The notes: generated by a model from the letters alone, not told the origin. Positions 27,981-37,187 are shown, counted from the first letter of the stretch. The stretch: DNA of 64,000 nucleotides from Mucilaginibacter ginsenosidivorax (GCF_007971525.1 NZ_CP042437.1:1736001-1800000), one strand, 5' to 3'. Translations and numbers: made by a program.

Positions 27981-28963
27981 TAGTCAAAATCAAGCACTAT
28001 TTTTCCAATATGCCCACTGCTTTCCATAAGTTGGTGGGCTTTTTCGGCTTCAGAGGCAGGGAAAACAGCGTTTATAATAGGCTTAATTTTGCCCGATGCC
28101 AGCAACGGCCAAATAATGGCTTTTAACTTGTGGGCAATAGCCCCCTTAAACTCTACCTCGCGTGAGCGCAGCATCGAGCCGGTAATTACGAGCCGTTTTC
28201 GCATCACCTGGGCAAGGTCAATTTGCACATTGCTGCCATTCATGGCGTTAATAAGCACCAGCCGCCCTTCAACCGCCAGCGATTTAATATTGCCTGTGGT
28301 ATAGTCGCCACCTATCATATCCAGTATCACATCAACGCCTTTGCCGGCGGTTATATCATTAATAACATCGGCAAAGTTTTCTGTTTTATAGTTAATTGCT
28401 TTTGCCGCACCCAAAGCCTCGCAAAAGCGGCATTTATCTGCTGATCCGGCAGTTACATAAACAGTATGCCCCAGCGCTTTGGCCATTTGTATAGCGGCAA
28501 CGCCAATACCGCTTGAACCGCCATGAACCAGTAATGTTTCGCCATCCTTTAACCCTGCACGATCAAATACGTTGCTCCAAACGGTAAAAAAAGTTTCGGG
28601 CAGCGAGGCAGCTTCTGTAAATGAAAGATTCTCGGGTATCGGCAGGCATTGTTCTTCGGGGGCATTACAATATTCGGCATAACCGCCGCCTGCAACCAGG
28701 GCGCAAACTTTATCGCCAACCATCAAATGGGTTACGGTTGCACCTATAGCAACAACAACACCCGCAATTTCTAAACCAGGAATATCTTGTGGCGCGCCGG
28801 CAGGTGGCGGATAATTACCCTTTCGCTGAAAAACATCCGGGCGGTTAACACCCGCGGCCATAACCTTAATTAATACTTCGTTATCGGCATAAGCAGGCTC
28901 CGGCCTTTCCTGTACCTGTAAAACCGACGGATCGCCGGGCCGGGTTATAATAACTGCTTTCAT
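27965..28963 (-). CDS. NAD(P)H-quinone oxidoreductase, PIG3 type (MDR superfamily)
   Basis: The 332-residue medium-chain reductase has no zinc-ligand cysteines. N-terminal GroES-like part: MKAVIITRPGDPSVLQVQE, AAGVNRPDVFQRKGNYPPP, IPGLEIAGVV. Rossmann loop: LLVHGGSSGIGVAAIQMAKALG; then VDVILDMIGGDY and LRSREVEFKGAIAHKL, as in the PIG3-type quinone oxidoreductases. It reduces quinones or reactive enals with NADPH. Confidence 0.9.
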   Translation of the reverse strand: MKAVIITRPGDPSVLQVQERPEPAYADNEVLIKVMAAGVNRPDVFQRKGNYPPPAGAPQDIPGLEIAGVVVAIGATVTHLMVGDKVCALVAGGGYAEYCNAPEEQCLPIPENLSFTEAASLPETFFTVWSNVFDRAGLKDGETLLVHGGSSGIGVAAIQMAKALGHTVYVTAGSADKCRFCEALGAAKAINYKTENFADVINDITAGKGVDVILDMIGGDYTTGNIKSLAVEGRLVLINAMNGSNVQIDLAQVMRKRLVITGSMLRSREVEFKGAIAHKLKAIIWPLLASGKIKPIINAVFPASEAEKAHQLMESSGHIGKIVLDFDYQFAL

Positions 28964-29039
28964 TTTGATGTATAGAAGTATTCAAAGAGAACCTTACTTT
29001 AGCTGATTGATAGTATTTAAAACTCAAACAAATAAAAAT

Positions 29040-29252
29040 ATGGAAAGAATTCAGTTAGTACAAGAGGCATTGAATCAAATAGAAAGCGATTATTATTCTT
29101 TTTTTGAAGAAACTAATAGTGGCATTATTGACTATGTAAATATTATCTCCAATGGTGAAAGTAATTGGCTAAATGTAGTTGTAAAGGAAAATTCAAAACT
29201 ACCTACAAAAATTGAAGAAGCTATAAAAGATAAATTTAAAATCTATCAGTAG
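29040..29252 (+). CDS. Small acidic protein of unknown function
   Basis: 70 residues from the ATG at 29040 (MERIQLVQEALNQIESDYYSF); an earlier in-frame ATG at 29007 is less likely. Acidic, soluble, with segments IIDYVNIISNGESNWLNVVV and PTKIEEAIKDKFKIYQ. Local base composition is more AT-rich than in the neighbours. No family recognised. It lies just upstream of hemC, apparently as its own unit. Confidence 0.5.
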   Translation: MERIQLVQEALNQIESDYYSFFEETNSGIIDYVNIISNGESNWLNVVVKENSKLPTKIEEAIKDKFKIYQ

Positions 29253-29391
29253 CAATCTTTGCTCCAACTACGATATCAGGATCTTAACAAATAACGTTTG
29301 TGGTTGATGTTAACCACACCCAAAACCGTCATATTCTTGCAATCAGAAAAAATTCGTGCGCTTGTTGTACCTTATCATGCTGATAAAAAAT

Positions 29392-29399
29392 TAAATTTG
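29392..29399 (+). promoter_or_regulatory. Putative -7 box for hemCD (TAAATTTG)
   Basis: TAAATTTG matches TAnnTTTG, with TTGTTG about 25 bp upstream. It lies inside the longer ATG-initiated frame. This supports the start codon at 29421 over the one at 29298. Confidence 0.5.
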
Positions 29400-29420
29400 C
29401 GCCTGCAAACAATCATTCTT

Positions 29421-31016
29421 TTGGACAGAAAACTGATAATAGGAACACGTGGCAGCGAATTAGCGCTGTGGCAGGCTAATTTTGTAAAAGATAGCCTTGC
29501 CGCCATCAACATTACCGCCGAGTTAAAGATCATTAAAACACAGGGCGACCGTATCCTCAACCTCAGCTTTGATAAGCTGGAAGGTAAAGGCTTTTTCACC
29601 AAAGAATTAGAAGAAGAATTATTAGCCGGCTCCATCGACCTTGCGGTACACTCGCATAAAGATTTGCCGACCGAAAACCCTCCGGGACTCATCATCGCAG
29701 CAGTTTCAGAACGGGAAGACCCATCTGAACTGTTGCTGATATTGAAAGATTGTGTAGATGTACATCAAAAGTTATCTGTTAAATACGGAGCTATTGTTGG
29801 CACATCATCCAACAGGCGCAAGGCCCAGTTACTGGCTTACCGCCCCGACCTGGAGATAGAAGAGTTACGTGGCAATGTACCTACCCGCATAGGCAAACTG
29901 CGCGACGAAAAGTATGATGCCATTATGCTGGCCAAGGCTGGTGTAAGCCGTTTAAACATCGATTTAAGCGAGTTTCACGTAGAGGAACTAACCCCTGCCG
30001 AGCTAATCCCTGCACCTGCACAGGGCGCTTTGGCCATACAGATACGTGAAGCCGACCAGGAACTTTTTGAAGCCATGCAAGCGCTGCACCACGCGGATGT
30101 AGCCGAGGAATTGGCTGTTGAACGTACCGTTTTAAAACTATTTGGCGGCGGCTGTCACCTGCCTCTGGGCTGCTATTGCCGCAAGGAGGATGATGTATAC
30201 CAGGTATTTACATCAAAAGCCAATGAAGGTGATGAATTCCCTGATAGGGTGTTCCTGAAATCGGATACTACGGAGGGCCTTGCCCAAAAAGTTGTAGCTA
30301 TGTTTGATACCAATCGCAAACTGGCACAAAGCGTATTTATAACCCGCGATCTTTCGGAGCAAAGCTATTTCCGCAAGGCATTGGAAAAACATGGTATTAA
30401 TATAGATGCCCGTTCGCTTATCCGCACCGTACCCGTTATCAACAAGCTTGATCCTTATATTTTAAGAGATATCAACTGGATATTTTTCAGCAGTAAAAAT
30501 GCGGTAGAATATTTCTTTGCGCTAAAACCGCAATTGCCCTCAAAAGTAAAATTTGGCGTAATGGGCTCGGGATCTGAAGATACACTGCGCCGTAATGGCT
30601 ACTTTGCAGCTTATGTTGGCGAAAGCGGCGATACCGCCGAGGTTGCGGCAGATTTTGCGGCTTTGGCCAACGGCACTAAAGTATTATTCCCCGGCGCCGA
30701 AGGCTCATTACGCAGCATACAACAAGGTTTATCTGCCGAAACCAAAATAATTGACCTTACAGTATACGAAACCGTAATTGAAGAAGACGTAGAAGGAACC
30801 GGCGCCGATGTACTGGTTTTTACAAGCCCATCCAACGTTGAGGCGTATTTTCAGGATAACCTGTTAGAACCCAACCAGCAGGTAATTGCCATTGGTAAAT
30901 CAACAGGCAAAAAATTCGACGAAATGGGCACCCGGTACACATTACCGTTTTCGCCCGACGAAGTAGGCCTGGCCGAAGCCGTTTTTGGAACAACCTGTTT
31001 AACCAACAGGTGTTAA
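29421..31016 (+). CDS. hemC/hemD: HemC-HemD fusion: hydroxymethylbilane synthase / uroporphyrinogen-III synthase
   Basis: Two successive heme enzymes in one chain. From the proposed TTG start at 29421 (LDRKLIIGTRGSELALWQA) it has 531 residues; an ATG at 29298 would add 41 residues that look non-coding. HemC: HSHKDLPTENPPGL, VGTSSNRRKAQLLAYRP, RGNVPTRIGKL, and the dipyrromethane cysteine in GGGCHLPLG (C245 in this numbering). HemD begins near residue 304 (SVFITRDLSEQ) with WIFFSSKNAVEYF, FGVMGSGSEDTLR, VLVFTSPSNVEAYF and VIAIGKSTGKKF. Together they turn porphobilinogen into uroporphyrinogen III without releasing the unstable bilane to a separate protein. hemB follows beyond a convergent lipoprotein gene. 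Confidence 0.92.
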   Translation: MDRKLIIGTRGSELALWQANFVKDSLAAINITAELKIIKTQGDRILNLSFDKLEGKGFFTKELEEELLAGSIDLAVHSHKDLPTENPPGLIIAAVSEREDPSELLLILKDCVDVHQKLSVKYGAIVGTSSNRRKAQLLAYRPDLEIEELRGNVPTRIGKLRDEKYDAIMLAKAGVSRLNIDLSEFHVEELTPAELIPAPAQGALAIQIREADQELFEAMQALHHADVAEELAVERTVLKLFGGGCHLPLGCYCRKEDDVYQVFTSKANEGDEFPDRVFLKSDTTEGLAQKVVAMFDTNRKLAQSVFITRDLSEQSYFRKALEKHGINIDARSLIRTVPVINKLDPYILRDINWIFFSSKNAVEYFFALKPQLPSKVKFGVMGSGSEDTLRRNGYFAAYVGESGDTAEVAADFAALANGTKVLFPGAEGSLRSIQQGLSAETKIIDLTVYETVIEEDVEGTGADVLVFTSPSNVEAYFQDNLLEPNQQVIAIGKSTGKKFDEMGTRYTLPFSPDEVGLAEAVFGTTCLTNRC

Positions 31017-31018
31017 AA

Positions 31019-31055
31019 AAATATGTGGACCATGCTATTGATGGTCCGCATATTT
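31019..31055. terminator. Bidirectional terminator between hemCD and the DNRLRE gene
   Basis: AAATATGTGGACCAT and ATGGTCCGCATATTT form a 15-bp stem around GCTATTG. It serves two convergent genes and overlaps the stop codon of the minus-strand gene. Confidence 0.85.
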
Positions 31056-31992
31056 AATGTTTAATATACTTCACTATTAACCTGGGATGTCTCGAAGGGT
31101 CGCTGTAGTAGCTCGAACAGAATATCCGGCAGGTATACAAAACTTCATTCTGCACAAATAACTTAAACCCGTAATTAGCGTTACTGCTCACCATTGAGCT
31201 TACCATATCTTTTACATTGATATTCATGTTCAAAAAAGGCTGATTTGTACTTGGCAATATTACCTGGTTGGCTGTTAACCCTGCCGGCTGGTTAAACCAG
31301 GTTACGCTTGCGGTGCTCCAATCTGTTGCCACCTGCTGTACCACAAAAGAATTATCGGTACCCGAGTTTGCATGCACCAGGTCGCCGTTTTTGGGTATCG
31401 TATCTGAATATAGATAAAGCTGCGCAGAAGTGATAGTGGCGTTAGCCGGAATACTGCTCAGGTCAAATTTTAATAAATTACGCACCGTGATGGGTATAAA
31501 ATTGATGGTCCACGCGCAAAGCGGTTCTTCTATCGATGTATGGTTACTGGCATCCTGACCGTTATAGATACCAACATTGGTTTCATTAGGATTATTGGTT
31601 GGCGAAAGATCCAGCGTTGTTATAGTAGGCCCTTTTACAATCACGCCAACAGTATCAACTCCGCTAAGGCCATTGTTATCAATAACCATAAATTGAAACA
31701 AATATTTCCCCTCAACAAGATGTTTTGCAGTTGCCGATGCCGAGCTTTCATTCACGATAGAAGCCTCGCCAGGTCCCGAAATCTGGCTCCACAAATAGCC
31801 TACTGCCACATCAGCCGGGTTGCCATCAGTTCCGGTCAACAGCACCGAATCTTTTGGTAACGTTATGGTTACGTCGGGTTCGGCCTTCGCTACAACTTTT
31901 TGAACTGTAGGGGTTACGGTGTTCTTTTGGCAGGCAGCCAGGGCAAAAAAGACTATCAGCCCGGTTACAGGGATCAATTTATGAGTTTTCAT
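31054..31992 (-). CDS. DNRLRE-domain lipoprotein with PKD/REJ-like N-terminus
   Basis: The 312-residue lipoprotein has lipobox ALAAC (Cys21). Residues about 40-125 form an Ig-like domain (LWSQISGPGEASI, FMVIDNNGLSGVDTVGVIV), as in PKD/REJ modules. The C-terminal half carries a DNRLRE-type beta-sandwich: LLKFDLSSIPANATITSAQL, WSTASVTWFNQP and HPRLIVKY at the end. Likely cell-surface, carbohydrate- or matrix-binding. It lies in the opposite direction between two heme genes. Confidence 0.82.
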   Translation of the reverse strand: MKTHKLIPVTGLIVFFALAACQKNTVTPTVQKVVAKAEPDVTITLPKDSVLLTGTDGNPADVAVGYLWSQISGPGEASIVNESSASATAKHLVEGKYLFQFMVIDNNGLSGVDTVGVIVKGPTITTLDLSPTNNPNETNVGIYNGQDASNHTSIEEPLCAWTINFIPITVRNLLKFDLSSIPANATITSAQLYLYSDTIPKNGDLVHANSGTDNSFVVQQVATDWSTASVTWFNQPAGLTANQVILPSTNQPFLNMNINVKDMVSSMVSSNANYGFKLFVQNEVLYTCRIFCSSYYSDPSRHPRLIVKYIKH

Positions 31993-32122
31993 TGCTTATC
32001 AGACAGTTAGGTGATATAAAGCTATAAAATATTTTGCTTGTACAAACATTTCTGTAAAATCATCCTTACGCCATAAATTACCTTTAATGAGTTTATAGCG
32101 TACATAATTGTAAGGGTTTATA

Positions 32123-32130
32123 TAACTTTG
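32123..32130 (+). promoter_or_regulatory. Putative -7 box for hemB (TAACTTTG)
   Basis: TAACTTTG fits TAnnTTTG and lies 51 bp before the hemB ATG. No clear -33 element at standard spacing. Confidence 0.45.
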
Positions 32131-32181
32131 CGCTCCACCGGCTGGTAAGGTAATTTCCGAAACCGGGGCATCAACTATAAC

Positions 32182-33153
32182 ATGTTACAACGACCACGTA
32201 GAAACCGTAAAAGTGAAGTAATACGCCAAATGGTGCAGGAAACGCACATAAGCGCGGCCAATTTGATATTCCCCCTGTTTATTATCGATGGCGAGAACCA
32301 AAAAAGCGAAGTAGCATCAATGCCGGGTATTTACCGGTACTCTGTAGATAACTTACTGCGCGAAATTGAAAGCTGCATGAAGCTGGGTTTAAAATCATTT
32401 GATTTGTTCCCCAATATTGATGAAGCCCTGAAGGATACCATGGCTACCGAAAGCTACCGCGAAGAAAGCCTGTACCTGCGCGCTATTCGTGAAGTTAAAA
32501 AGAACTTTCCGGAGGCTTGTGTTGTTACTGATGTGGCGATGGACCCCTACAGCAGCGATGGCCATGACGGCATTGTTAAAAACGGCGAAATATTGAACGA
32601 CGAAACACTGGAAGTTTTAGGCAAAATGGCTTTGGCACATGCACAATGCGGTGCCGATATTATTGCCCCATCGGACATGATGGATGGCCGCGTGGGATAT
32701 ATCAGGAATGTATTGGACCAAAATGGCTTTACCAACGTTTCTATCATGTCATATTCGGCCAAGTATGCAAGCGCTTTTTATGGTCCGTTTAGGGATGCTT
32801 TAAATTCGGCACCCAAGTTTGGTGATAAAAAAACATACCAGATGAACCCTGCCAACCAGCGCGAGGCGTTGATAGAGGCCAATTTAGACGAGTTGGAAGG
32901 GGCCGATTTTTTAATGGTAAAACCAGCCCTGCCCTACCTGGATGTGATTAAGTTAATAAAAGATAATACCGAACTACCTGTAGCCGCATACAACGTAAGC
33001 GGCGAATATGCCATGATAAAAGCAGCCGTACAACGCGGCTGGCTCAACGAGCAGCGTGCCATAACCGAGGTGCTTACCAGTATCCGCCGGGCAGGCGCAA
33101 CCGCGATATTGACTTATCATGCTAAGGAAGTTTTGGAAAATAAATGGCTTTAG
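32182..33153 (+). CDS. hemB: Porphobilinogen synthase (5-aminolevulinate dehydratase)
   Basis: Joins two 5-aminolevulinates to porphobilinogen. The start signature LQRPRRNRKSEVIRQMVQET, the loop VVTDVAMDPYSSDGHDGIV, the active-site ADFLMVKPALPYLDVIK (Schiff-base Lys) and MSYSAKYASAFYGPFRDA (second Lys) are all present. The variable metal region reads DVAMDPYSSDGH, without zinc cysteines, so it is a Mg-type enzyme. 323 residues, full length. Confidence 0.96.
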   Translation: MLQRPRRNRKSEVIRQMVQETHISAANLIFPLFIIDGENQKSEVASMPGIYRYSVDNLLREIESCMKLGLKSFDLFPNIDEALKDTMATESYREESLYLRAIREVKKNFPEACVVTDVAMDPYSSDGHDGIVKNGEILNDETLEVLGKMALAHAQCGADIIAPSDMMDGRVGYIRNVLDQNGFTNVSIMSYSAKYASAFYGPFRDALNSAPKFGDKKTYQMNPANQREALIEANLDELEGADFLMVKPALPYLDVIKLIKDNTELPVAAYNVSGEYAMIKAAVQRGWLNEQRAITEVLTSIRRAGATAILTYHAKEVLENKWL

Positions 33154-33206
33154 AAGGGATAAAAGGTTAAAGGCGAAAGCTGAAAGGCAAAAAATACTAT
33201 AATACG

Positions 33207-33290
33207 CCGTCATTGCGAGGTACGAAGCAATCCCGAACTATACAGGGCGGATTTGCAAATCGGGGATTGCTTCGTACCTCGCAATGACGG
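33207..33290. repeat. Hairpin of the CGTCATTGCGAGG family, copy 3
   Basis: CCGTCATTGCGAGGTACGAA at 33207 pairs with TTCGTACCTCGCAATGACGG ending at 33290. It fills the hemB-hemL gap and is preceded by an inverted pyrimidine-tract relative (AGGTTAAAGGCGAAAGCTGA). Confidence 0.85.
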
Positions 33291-33307
33291 TTGGAAAAAA
33301 TATAAAA

Positions 33308-34678
33308 ATGTTAGATTCAATAAAAAAGATGTTTTCGGGCGAGGCTAATGAACCGGTGAATACTACGGGGAAGCCTGATATTAGCAGGGAGAAAAGTGCC
33401 GAGCTTTATGCCAGGGCCAAAACTTACTTTCCGGGTGGGGTTAACTCTCCCGTGAGGGCGTTTAAATCGGTATATGGCACGCCCTTGTTTATTCAAAAAG
33501 GCGATGGCAGCCACATTTGGGATGCCGATGGCAACGAGTTTATTGACTACTGTTGCTCATGGGGGCCGCTCATCCTTGGTCATAACAATACCAAAGTACG
33601 GGAGAAGGTTATTGAAGTGATGCAAAACGGCATGTCGTTTGGCGCACCAACCGCTTTGGAAAATGAACTGGCCGAACTAATCCTGAAGAACAATAAATTT
33701 ATTGAAAAACTGCGTTTTGTAAGTTCAGGTACCGAAGCGGTTATGTCGGCCATCAGGCTGGCCCGTGGTTATACCAAACGCGATAAGATCCTGAAATTTG
33801 AAGGCTGCTACCACGGCCATACCGATGCTTTGCTGGTTAAGGCAGGATCGGGCCTGGTTACCTTTGGCGAAACTTCGTCTGCAGGCGTACCAAAGGCCTT
33901 TGTTGATGAAACCATCGTAGTATCCCTGAACGATAAGGAAGCCCTTACCCTGGCTTTTAATGAATTTAAAGACCAGATTGCAGCCGTCATCATCGAGCCT
34001 ATCCCAGCCAATAACGGCTTGCTGTTACAGGAAAAAGAATACCTGCAATTTTTACGTGATATCTGCACCCAAAACGGCACACTATTGATATTTGATGAAG
34101 TAATCTCGGGTTTCCGGGTTGGTTTTGAAGGTGCGGCCGGTTACTACCAGATTAAGCCCGATATTATTACCTATGGCAAAATCATTGGCGGTGGCTTGCC
34201 TGTTGGCTGCTATGGCGCATCGGCCGAAATTATGGGTAATGTATCGCCCGATGGCGGTGTTTACCAGGCCGGTACATTATCTGGCAACCCGGTAGCTATG
34301 GCTGCAGGTATTGCCCAGCTGACCGAGCTTTTGCGCATGGGCTTTTACCGCGACCTTAATAATAAGAGAGAAGAATTTACCGAGGCTATACAGCGTTTTG
34401 CTACAGCCCGCAACTATAAATTTAAGGTTTTTGGTGTCGGATCGATATTCTGGTTTGCTTTTACAGATAAAGAGTATATTCGTAAAGCCGAAGATATTGA
34501 TGCAGCAAGCATGGAAAAATTTAAAAAATTCCACCGCGAACTGATAAACCGGGGTATTTACCTGGGTCCATCAGGCTACGAAGTTGGTTTTATATCATCG
34601 GCCCATACCAAAATTGATTTAGAAAAAACCAAACGCGCTATTTTTGATAGCTTAGATTTGGTTTTTAGTAACAAATAA
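33308..34678 (+). CDS. hemL: Glutamate-1-semialdehyde 2,1-aminomutase
   Basis: A PLP enzyme making 5-aminolevulinate, the step after HemA. The start is the ATG at 33308 (MLDSIKKMF); an earlier in-frame ATG lies in the repeat. TYFPGGVNSPVRAFKSV, VSSGTEAVMSAIRLARG, CYHGHTDALLVKAGSG, LIFDEVISGFRVG and the PLP lysine in TYGKIIGGGLPVG are present. 456 residues; the N-terminus is some 20 residues longer than typical. The stop abuts a REP-like element. Confidence 0.95.
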   Translation: MLDSIKKMFSGEANEPVNTTGKPDISREKSAELYARAKTYFPGGVNSPVRAFKSVYGTPLFIQKGDGSHIWDADGNEFIDYCCSWGPLILGHNNTKVREKVIEVMQNGMSFGAPTALENELAELILKNNKFIEKLRFVSSGTEAVMSAIRLARGYTKRDKILKFEGCYHGHTDALLVKAGSGLVTFGETSSAGVPKAFVDETIVVSLNDKEALTLAFNEFKDQIAAVIIEPIPANNGLLLQEKEYLQFLRDICTQNGTLLIFDEVISGFRVGFEGAAGYYQIKPDIITYGKIIGGGLPVGCYGASAEIMGNVSPDGGVYQAGTLSGNPVAMAAGIAQLTELLRMGFYRDLNNKREEFTEAIQRFATARNYKFKVFGVGSIFWFAFTDKEYIRKAEDIDAASMEKFKKFHRELINRGIYLGPSGYEVGFISSAHTKIDLEKTKRAIFDSLDLVFSNK

Positions 34679-34780
34679 GCCCCACCCAAACCCTCCCCGG
34701 TAGGGAGGGGCTTAAAAAAGGGGTAAAATTAGATAAAAAACAAAAAGTCTCCCCTACCGGGGGAGATTTAGAGGGGGCTC
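34679..34780. repeat. REP-like palindromes between hemL and the histidine kinase
   Basis: A first unit (GCCCCACCCAAACCCTCCCC, GGTAGGGAGGGGC) follows the hemL stop. A second (AGTCTCCCCTACCGGGGGAG, ATTTAGAGGGGGCT) ends nine bases before the kinase ATG. Same family as 13416-13561. Confidence 0.8.
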
Positions 34781-34786
34781 TGGTTT

Positions 34787-35656
34787 ATGAAAAGGACATT
34801 TGTAATTTTTTACGCACTCATCATCTACGCCGTTGCTCAGCTGGTATGGTGGGGGTACATGCTGGTAACACCGCATGCAAGGCCAATCAGCATGGTACTG
34901 TGCGAAGGATCGATGTTTATATTGGTTTTTACGCTGGGCGCTGTTAGCCTGCATAAAACCATCAATAAGGAACGTAAGTTACAGGAGCAAAAAAAGAACT
35001 TTTTGCTTTCGGTAACACACGAACTGAAATCGCCGCTGGCATCTATAAAAATCCTGCTGCAAACCATTCAGAAGCGTAACCTGACCAGGGAACAAGTGCT
35101 TGATTTTATAGAAAAATCGTTGAATGATGTTGAGCGCCTGGATGATATGGTTGAGAATATGTTACTGGCCTCCAAAATCGAAAACCAATCATACACCTTT
35201 CCTAAAGCCAGCTTTAACCTTTCGGTTTTGGTAGATAGCATTGTAAACCGTTTGCAAATAAGCAAATGCGATTGCAACCAAATGATCATCGATGCCGAGA
35301 TTGAACCCAAAATTGAAATCACCGGCGATAAGTTTGCGCTTACATCTGTGGTAACCAATTTAATCGAGAATGCTGTAAAATATTCCAGCCCATGCTCGGC
35401 AGTGGTTGTTAAGTTATTTTCAAAAGATGATAAGGTATACCTGGAGGTGGCCGACCAGGGCATTGGCATAGCCGATAACGAAAAAGCCCGTATTTTTGAC
35501 CGTTTTTACCGTGTGGGCAGCGAGGAAACCCGCAATACCAAGGGAACCGGCCTGGGTTTGTATATAGTAAAAGAGGTGCTGGATAAGCACCATGCCAGTA
35601 TTAAGGTGAAAGACAACCGCCCCGCTGGTAGTATTTTTGAAGTTGTATTTGGATAA
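34787..35656 (+). CDS. Sensor histidine kinase with minimal (intramembrane) sensor region
   Basis: 289 residues. Two hydrophobic helices (about 5-27 and 36-55) are joined by only some eight residues (TPHARPIS), so there is no periplasmic sensor domain. HisKA: LLSVTHELKSPLASIKI with His78. ATPase: VTNLIENAVKYS (N box), VADQGIGI (G1), IFDRFYRVG (F box) and GTGLGLYIVKEVL (G2). It pairs with the response regulator 145 bp downstream. Stimulus unknown; the short loop suggests membrane-state or partner-protein sensing. Confidence 0.93.
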   Translation: MKRTFVIFYALIIYAVAQLVWWGYMLVTPHARPISMVLCEGSMFILVFTLGAVSLHKTINKERKLQEQKKNFLLSVTHELKSPLASIKILLQTIQKRNLTREQVLDFIEKSLNDVERLDDMVENMLLASKIENQSYTFPKASFNLSVLVDSIVNRLQISKCDCNQMIIDAEIEPKIEITGDKFALTSVVTNLIENAVKYSSPCSAVVVKLFSKDDKVYLEVADQGIGIADNEKARIFDRFYRVGSEETRNTKGTGLGLYIVKEVLDKHHASIKVKDNRPAGSIFEVVFG

Positions 35657-35659
35657 CAC

Positions 35660-35790
35660 GAATTGCACGAATTATATCGAATTTCACTAATCTGCTTATA
35701 TAGCTTGAATAGTGATATAGGTAAATAACTTGAATAGTGATTCGTGTAATTCGATTTAATTAGTGTGAATTAGTGCTTATCAAATTAGCG
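35660..35790. repeat. AT-rich repeat stretch with GAATTACACGAAT-like units
   Basis: Contains AACACGAATTGCACGAATTA, two GCTTGAATAGTGAT-type units (about 35702 and 35728) and GTGTAATTCGATTTAATTAG, which together form loose inverted repeats. It resembles the inner part of the 16193-16856 elements. It separates the kinase from its regulator gene. Confidence 0.55.
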
Positions 35791-35800
35791 TATTAAAATT

Positions 35801-36520
35801 ATGAGTCAGACGATGCCTAACAAAAAAAGAATTCTATTAGCCGAAGACGAAGAGCATTTGTTGGAAGCCATTAAACTTAACCTTGAGCTGGAAGGTTATA
35901 AAGTTTCGACAGCTAAAAATGGTAAAAAGGCTTTGCAGTTGTTTAAAGAGGAGCGTTTTAACCTGGTTATATTAGATGTAATGATGCCCGAAATTGACGG
36001 CTTTGTGGTTGCAGAAACCATCCGCCTTGAAAATACCGAGGTGCCTATCATGTTTCTTACAGCCAAAAACACCAATGAGGATAAAATTTCGGGCCTAAAA
36101 AAAGGTGCCGATGATTATTTAACCAAACCGTTTAACCTGGAAGAGCTTATTTTAAGGGTAAACAACCTGGTAAAACGCAGCCTGAAAGGCGATGACCTAA
36201 AAGAGTTTAACAGCTACAAAATAGGCGAAAAAACCATCCACTTTAACTCGTTTGAGCTGGTGAATGAAGATGGTTCTATCACGCCGCTTACCAAAAAAGA
36301 AACCATGTTACTGAAGCTTTTAATTGAGCGCCGTAACGATGCCGTATCGCGCGAGCAGATATTGGAAACTGTTTGGAACTATGATGTATACCCATCAACC
36401 CGTACTATCGATAACTTTATCCTAACCTTCCGCAAGTACTTTGAACCAGATCCTAAAAACCCGGTTTATTTTCACTCTATCCGTGGTGTAGGCTATAAAT
36501 TTACCGATAATCAGCACTAA
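35801..36520 (+). CDS. OmpR/PhoB-family response regulator
   Basis: 239 residues. The receiver domain has acidic pocket LAEDEEH (D16), phospho-acceptor D59 in LVILDVMMPEIDG, FLTAKN and YLTKPF. The C-terminal winged helix includes LTKKETMLLKLLIERRNDAVSREQ, WNYDVYPSTRTIDNFILTFR and IRGVGYKF. It acts as a DNA-binding partner of the upstream kinase. Targets are unknown; its location among heme genes makes heme or redox regulation a hypothesis only. Confidence 0.95.
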   Translation: MSQTMPNKKRILLAEDEEHLLEAIKLNLELEGYKVSTAKNGKKALQLFKEERFNLVILDVMMPEIDGFVVAETIRLENTEVPIMFLTAKNTNEDKISGLKKGADDYLTKPFNLEELILRVNNLVKRSLKGDDLKEFNSYKIGEKTIHFNSFELVNEDGSITPLTKKETMLLKLLIERRNDAVSREQILETVWNYDVYPSTRTIDNFILTFRKYFEPDPKNPVYFHSIRGVGYKFTDNQH

Positions 36521-36523
36521 TTA

Positions 36524-37045
36524 ATGTTCAGTAACCGGGTGCGCATATTTATTGCATTTGTTTTCCTACTGTCGTTAGGCTTGCTGCTGTACCTGCGCAT
36601 TTATGAGCTTGCGGCCGTTGCTGTTTTGATGATTTTGTTGCTAATATGGGATTACTTTAAACAGGGAACCCTGGTGGTTGCGGCCAAGTATTTTCATCAT
36701 AAGGAATTTGACAAGGCAGAGGCCTCATTAAAAGAGATCAGCAAACCCGAATGGCTTAGTAAAAAGCGCCGGGGTTATTATGAATTTATTTACGGCGGTA
36801 TTTGTGTGCAAAAACAGGATTTTAAAGCAGCCGAACAACATTATGAGATTGCAGCCCAATACCCGCTTCGGTCTGTAAACGATCATGTAGCCGCGTTGGT
36901 TACGGTGGCCAATATAAGTATAAGGCATAATGATTATGATAAAGCCAAAGCCTACCTGCAATTGGCCGAGCAGCATGCCGATAAAATTACCGCCAAAATG
37001 AAGGATGTTATAAACAAACTTCACAAAGAGATTAAACAAAAATAG
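36524..37045 (+). CDS. Membrane-anchored TPR-like protein
   Basis: 173 residues with two N-terminal hydrophobic helices (about 7-24 and 26-43). A soluble, helical part follows that reads as TPR-like pairs: AAKYFHHKEFDKAEASLKEI, FIYGGICVQKQDFKAAEQHY and NISIRHNDYDKAKAYLQLAE. It starts three bases after the response regulator stop and is surely co-transcribed with it. Likely a cytoplasmic scaffold at the membrane, perhaps an accessory to the two-component system. Confidence 0.8.
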   Translation: MFSNRVRIFIAFVFLLSLGLLLYLRIYELAAVAVLMILLLIWDYFKQGTLVVAAKYFHHKEFDKAEASLKEISKPEWLSKKRRGYYEFIYGGICVQKQDFKAAEQHYEIAAQYPLRSVNDHVAALVTVANISIRHNDYDKAKAYLQLAEQHADKITAKMKDVINKLHKEIKQK

Positions 37046-37178
37046 AGTATATAGAATCAAGAGTTAAGAATCAAGAATCAAGACCAAAAAACATGATGCG
37101 TAAAGTAACTCAACTAATCGCAACGCCATAAAAAAGTCTTAATTCTTGACTCTTGATTCTTGACTCTTTTGCTCTCTT
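37045..37178. repeat. AAGAATCAAGA oligo-repeat palindrome upstream of hemE
   Basis: AGAATCAAGAGTTAAGAATC at about 37051 faces TCTTAATTCTTGACTCTTGA at about 37136. Same family as 24774-24851. Confidence 0.75.
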
Positions 37179-37187
37179 CTAAAAGAT

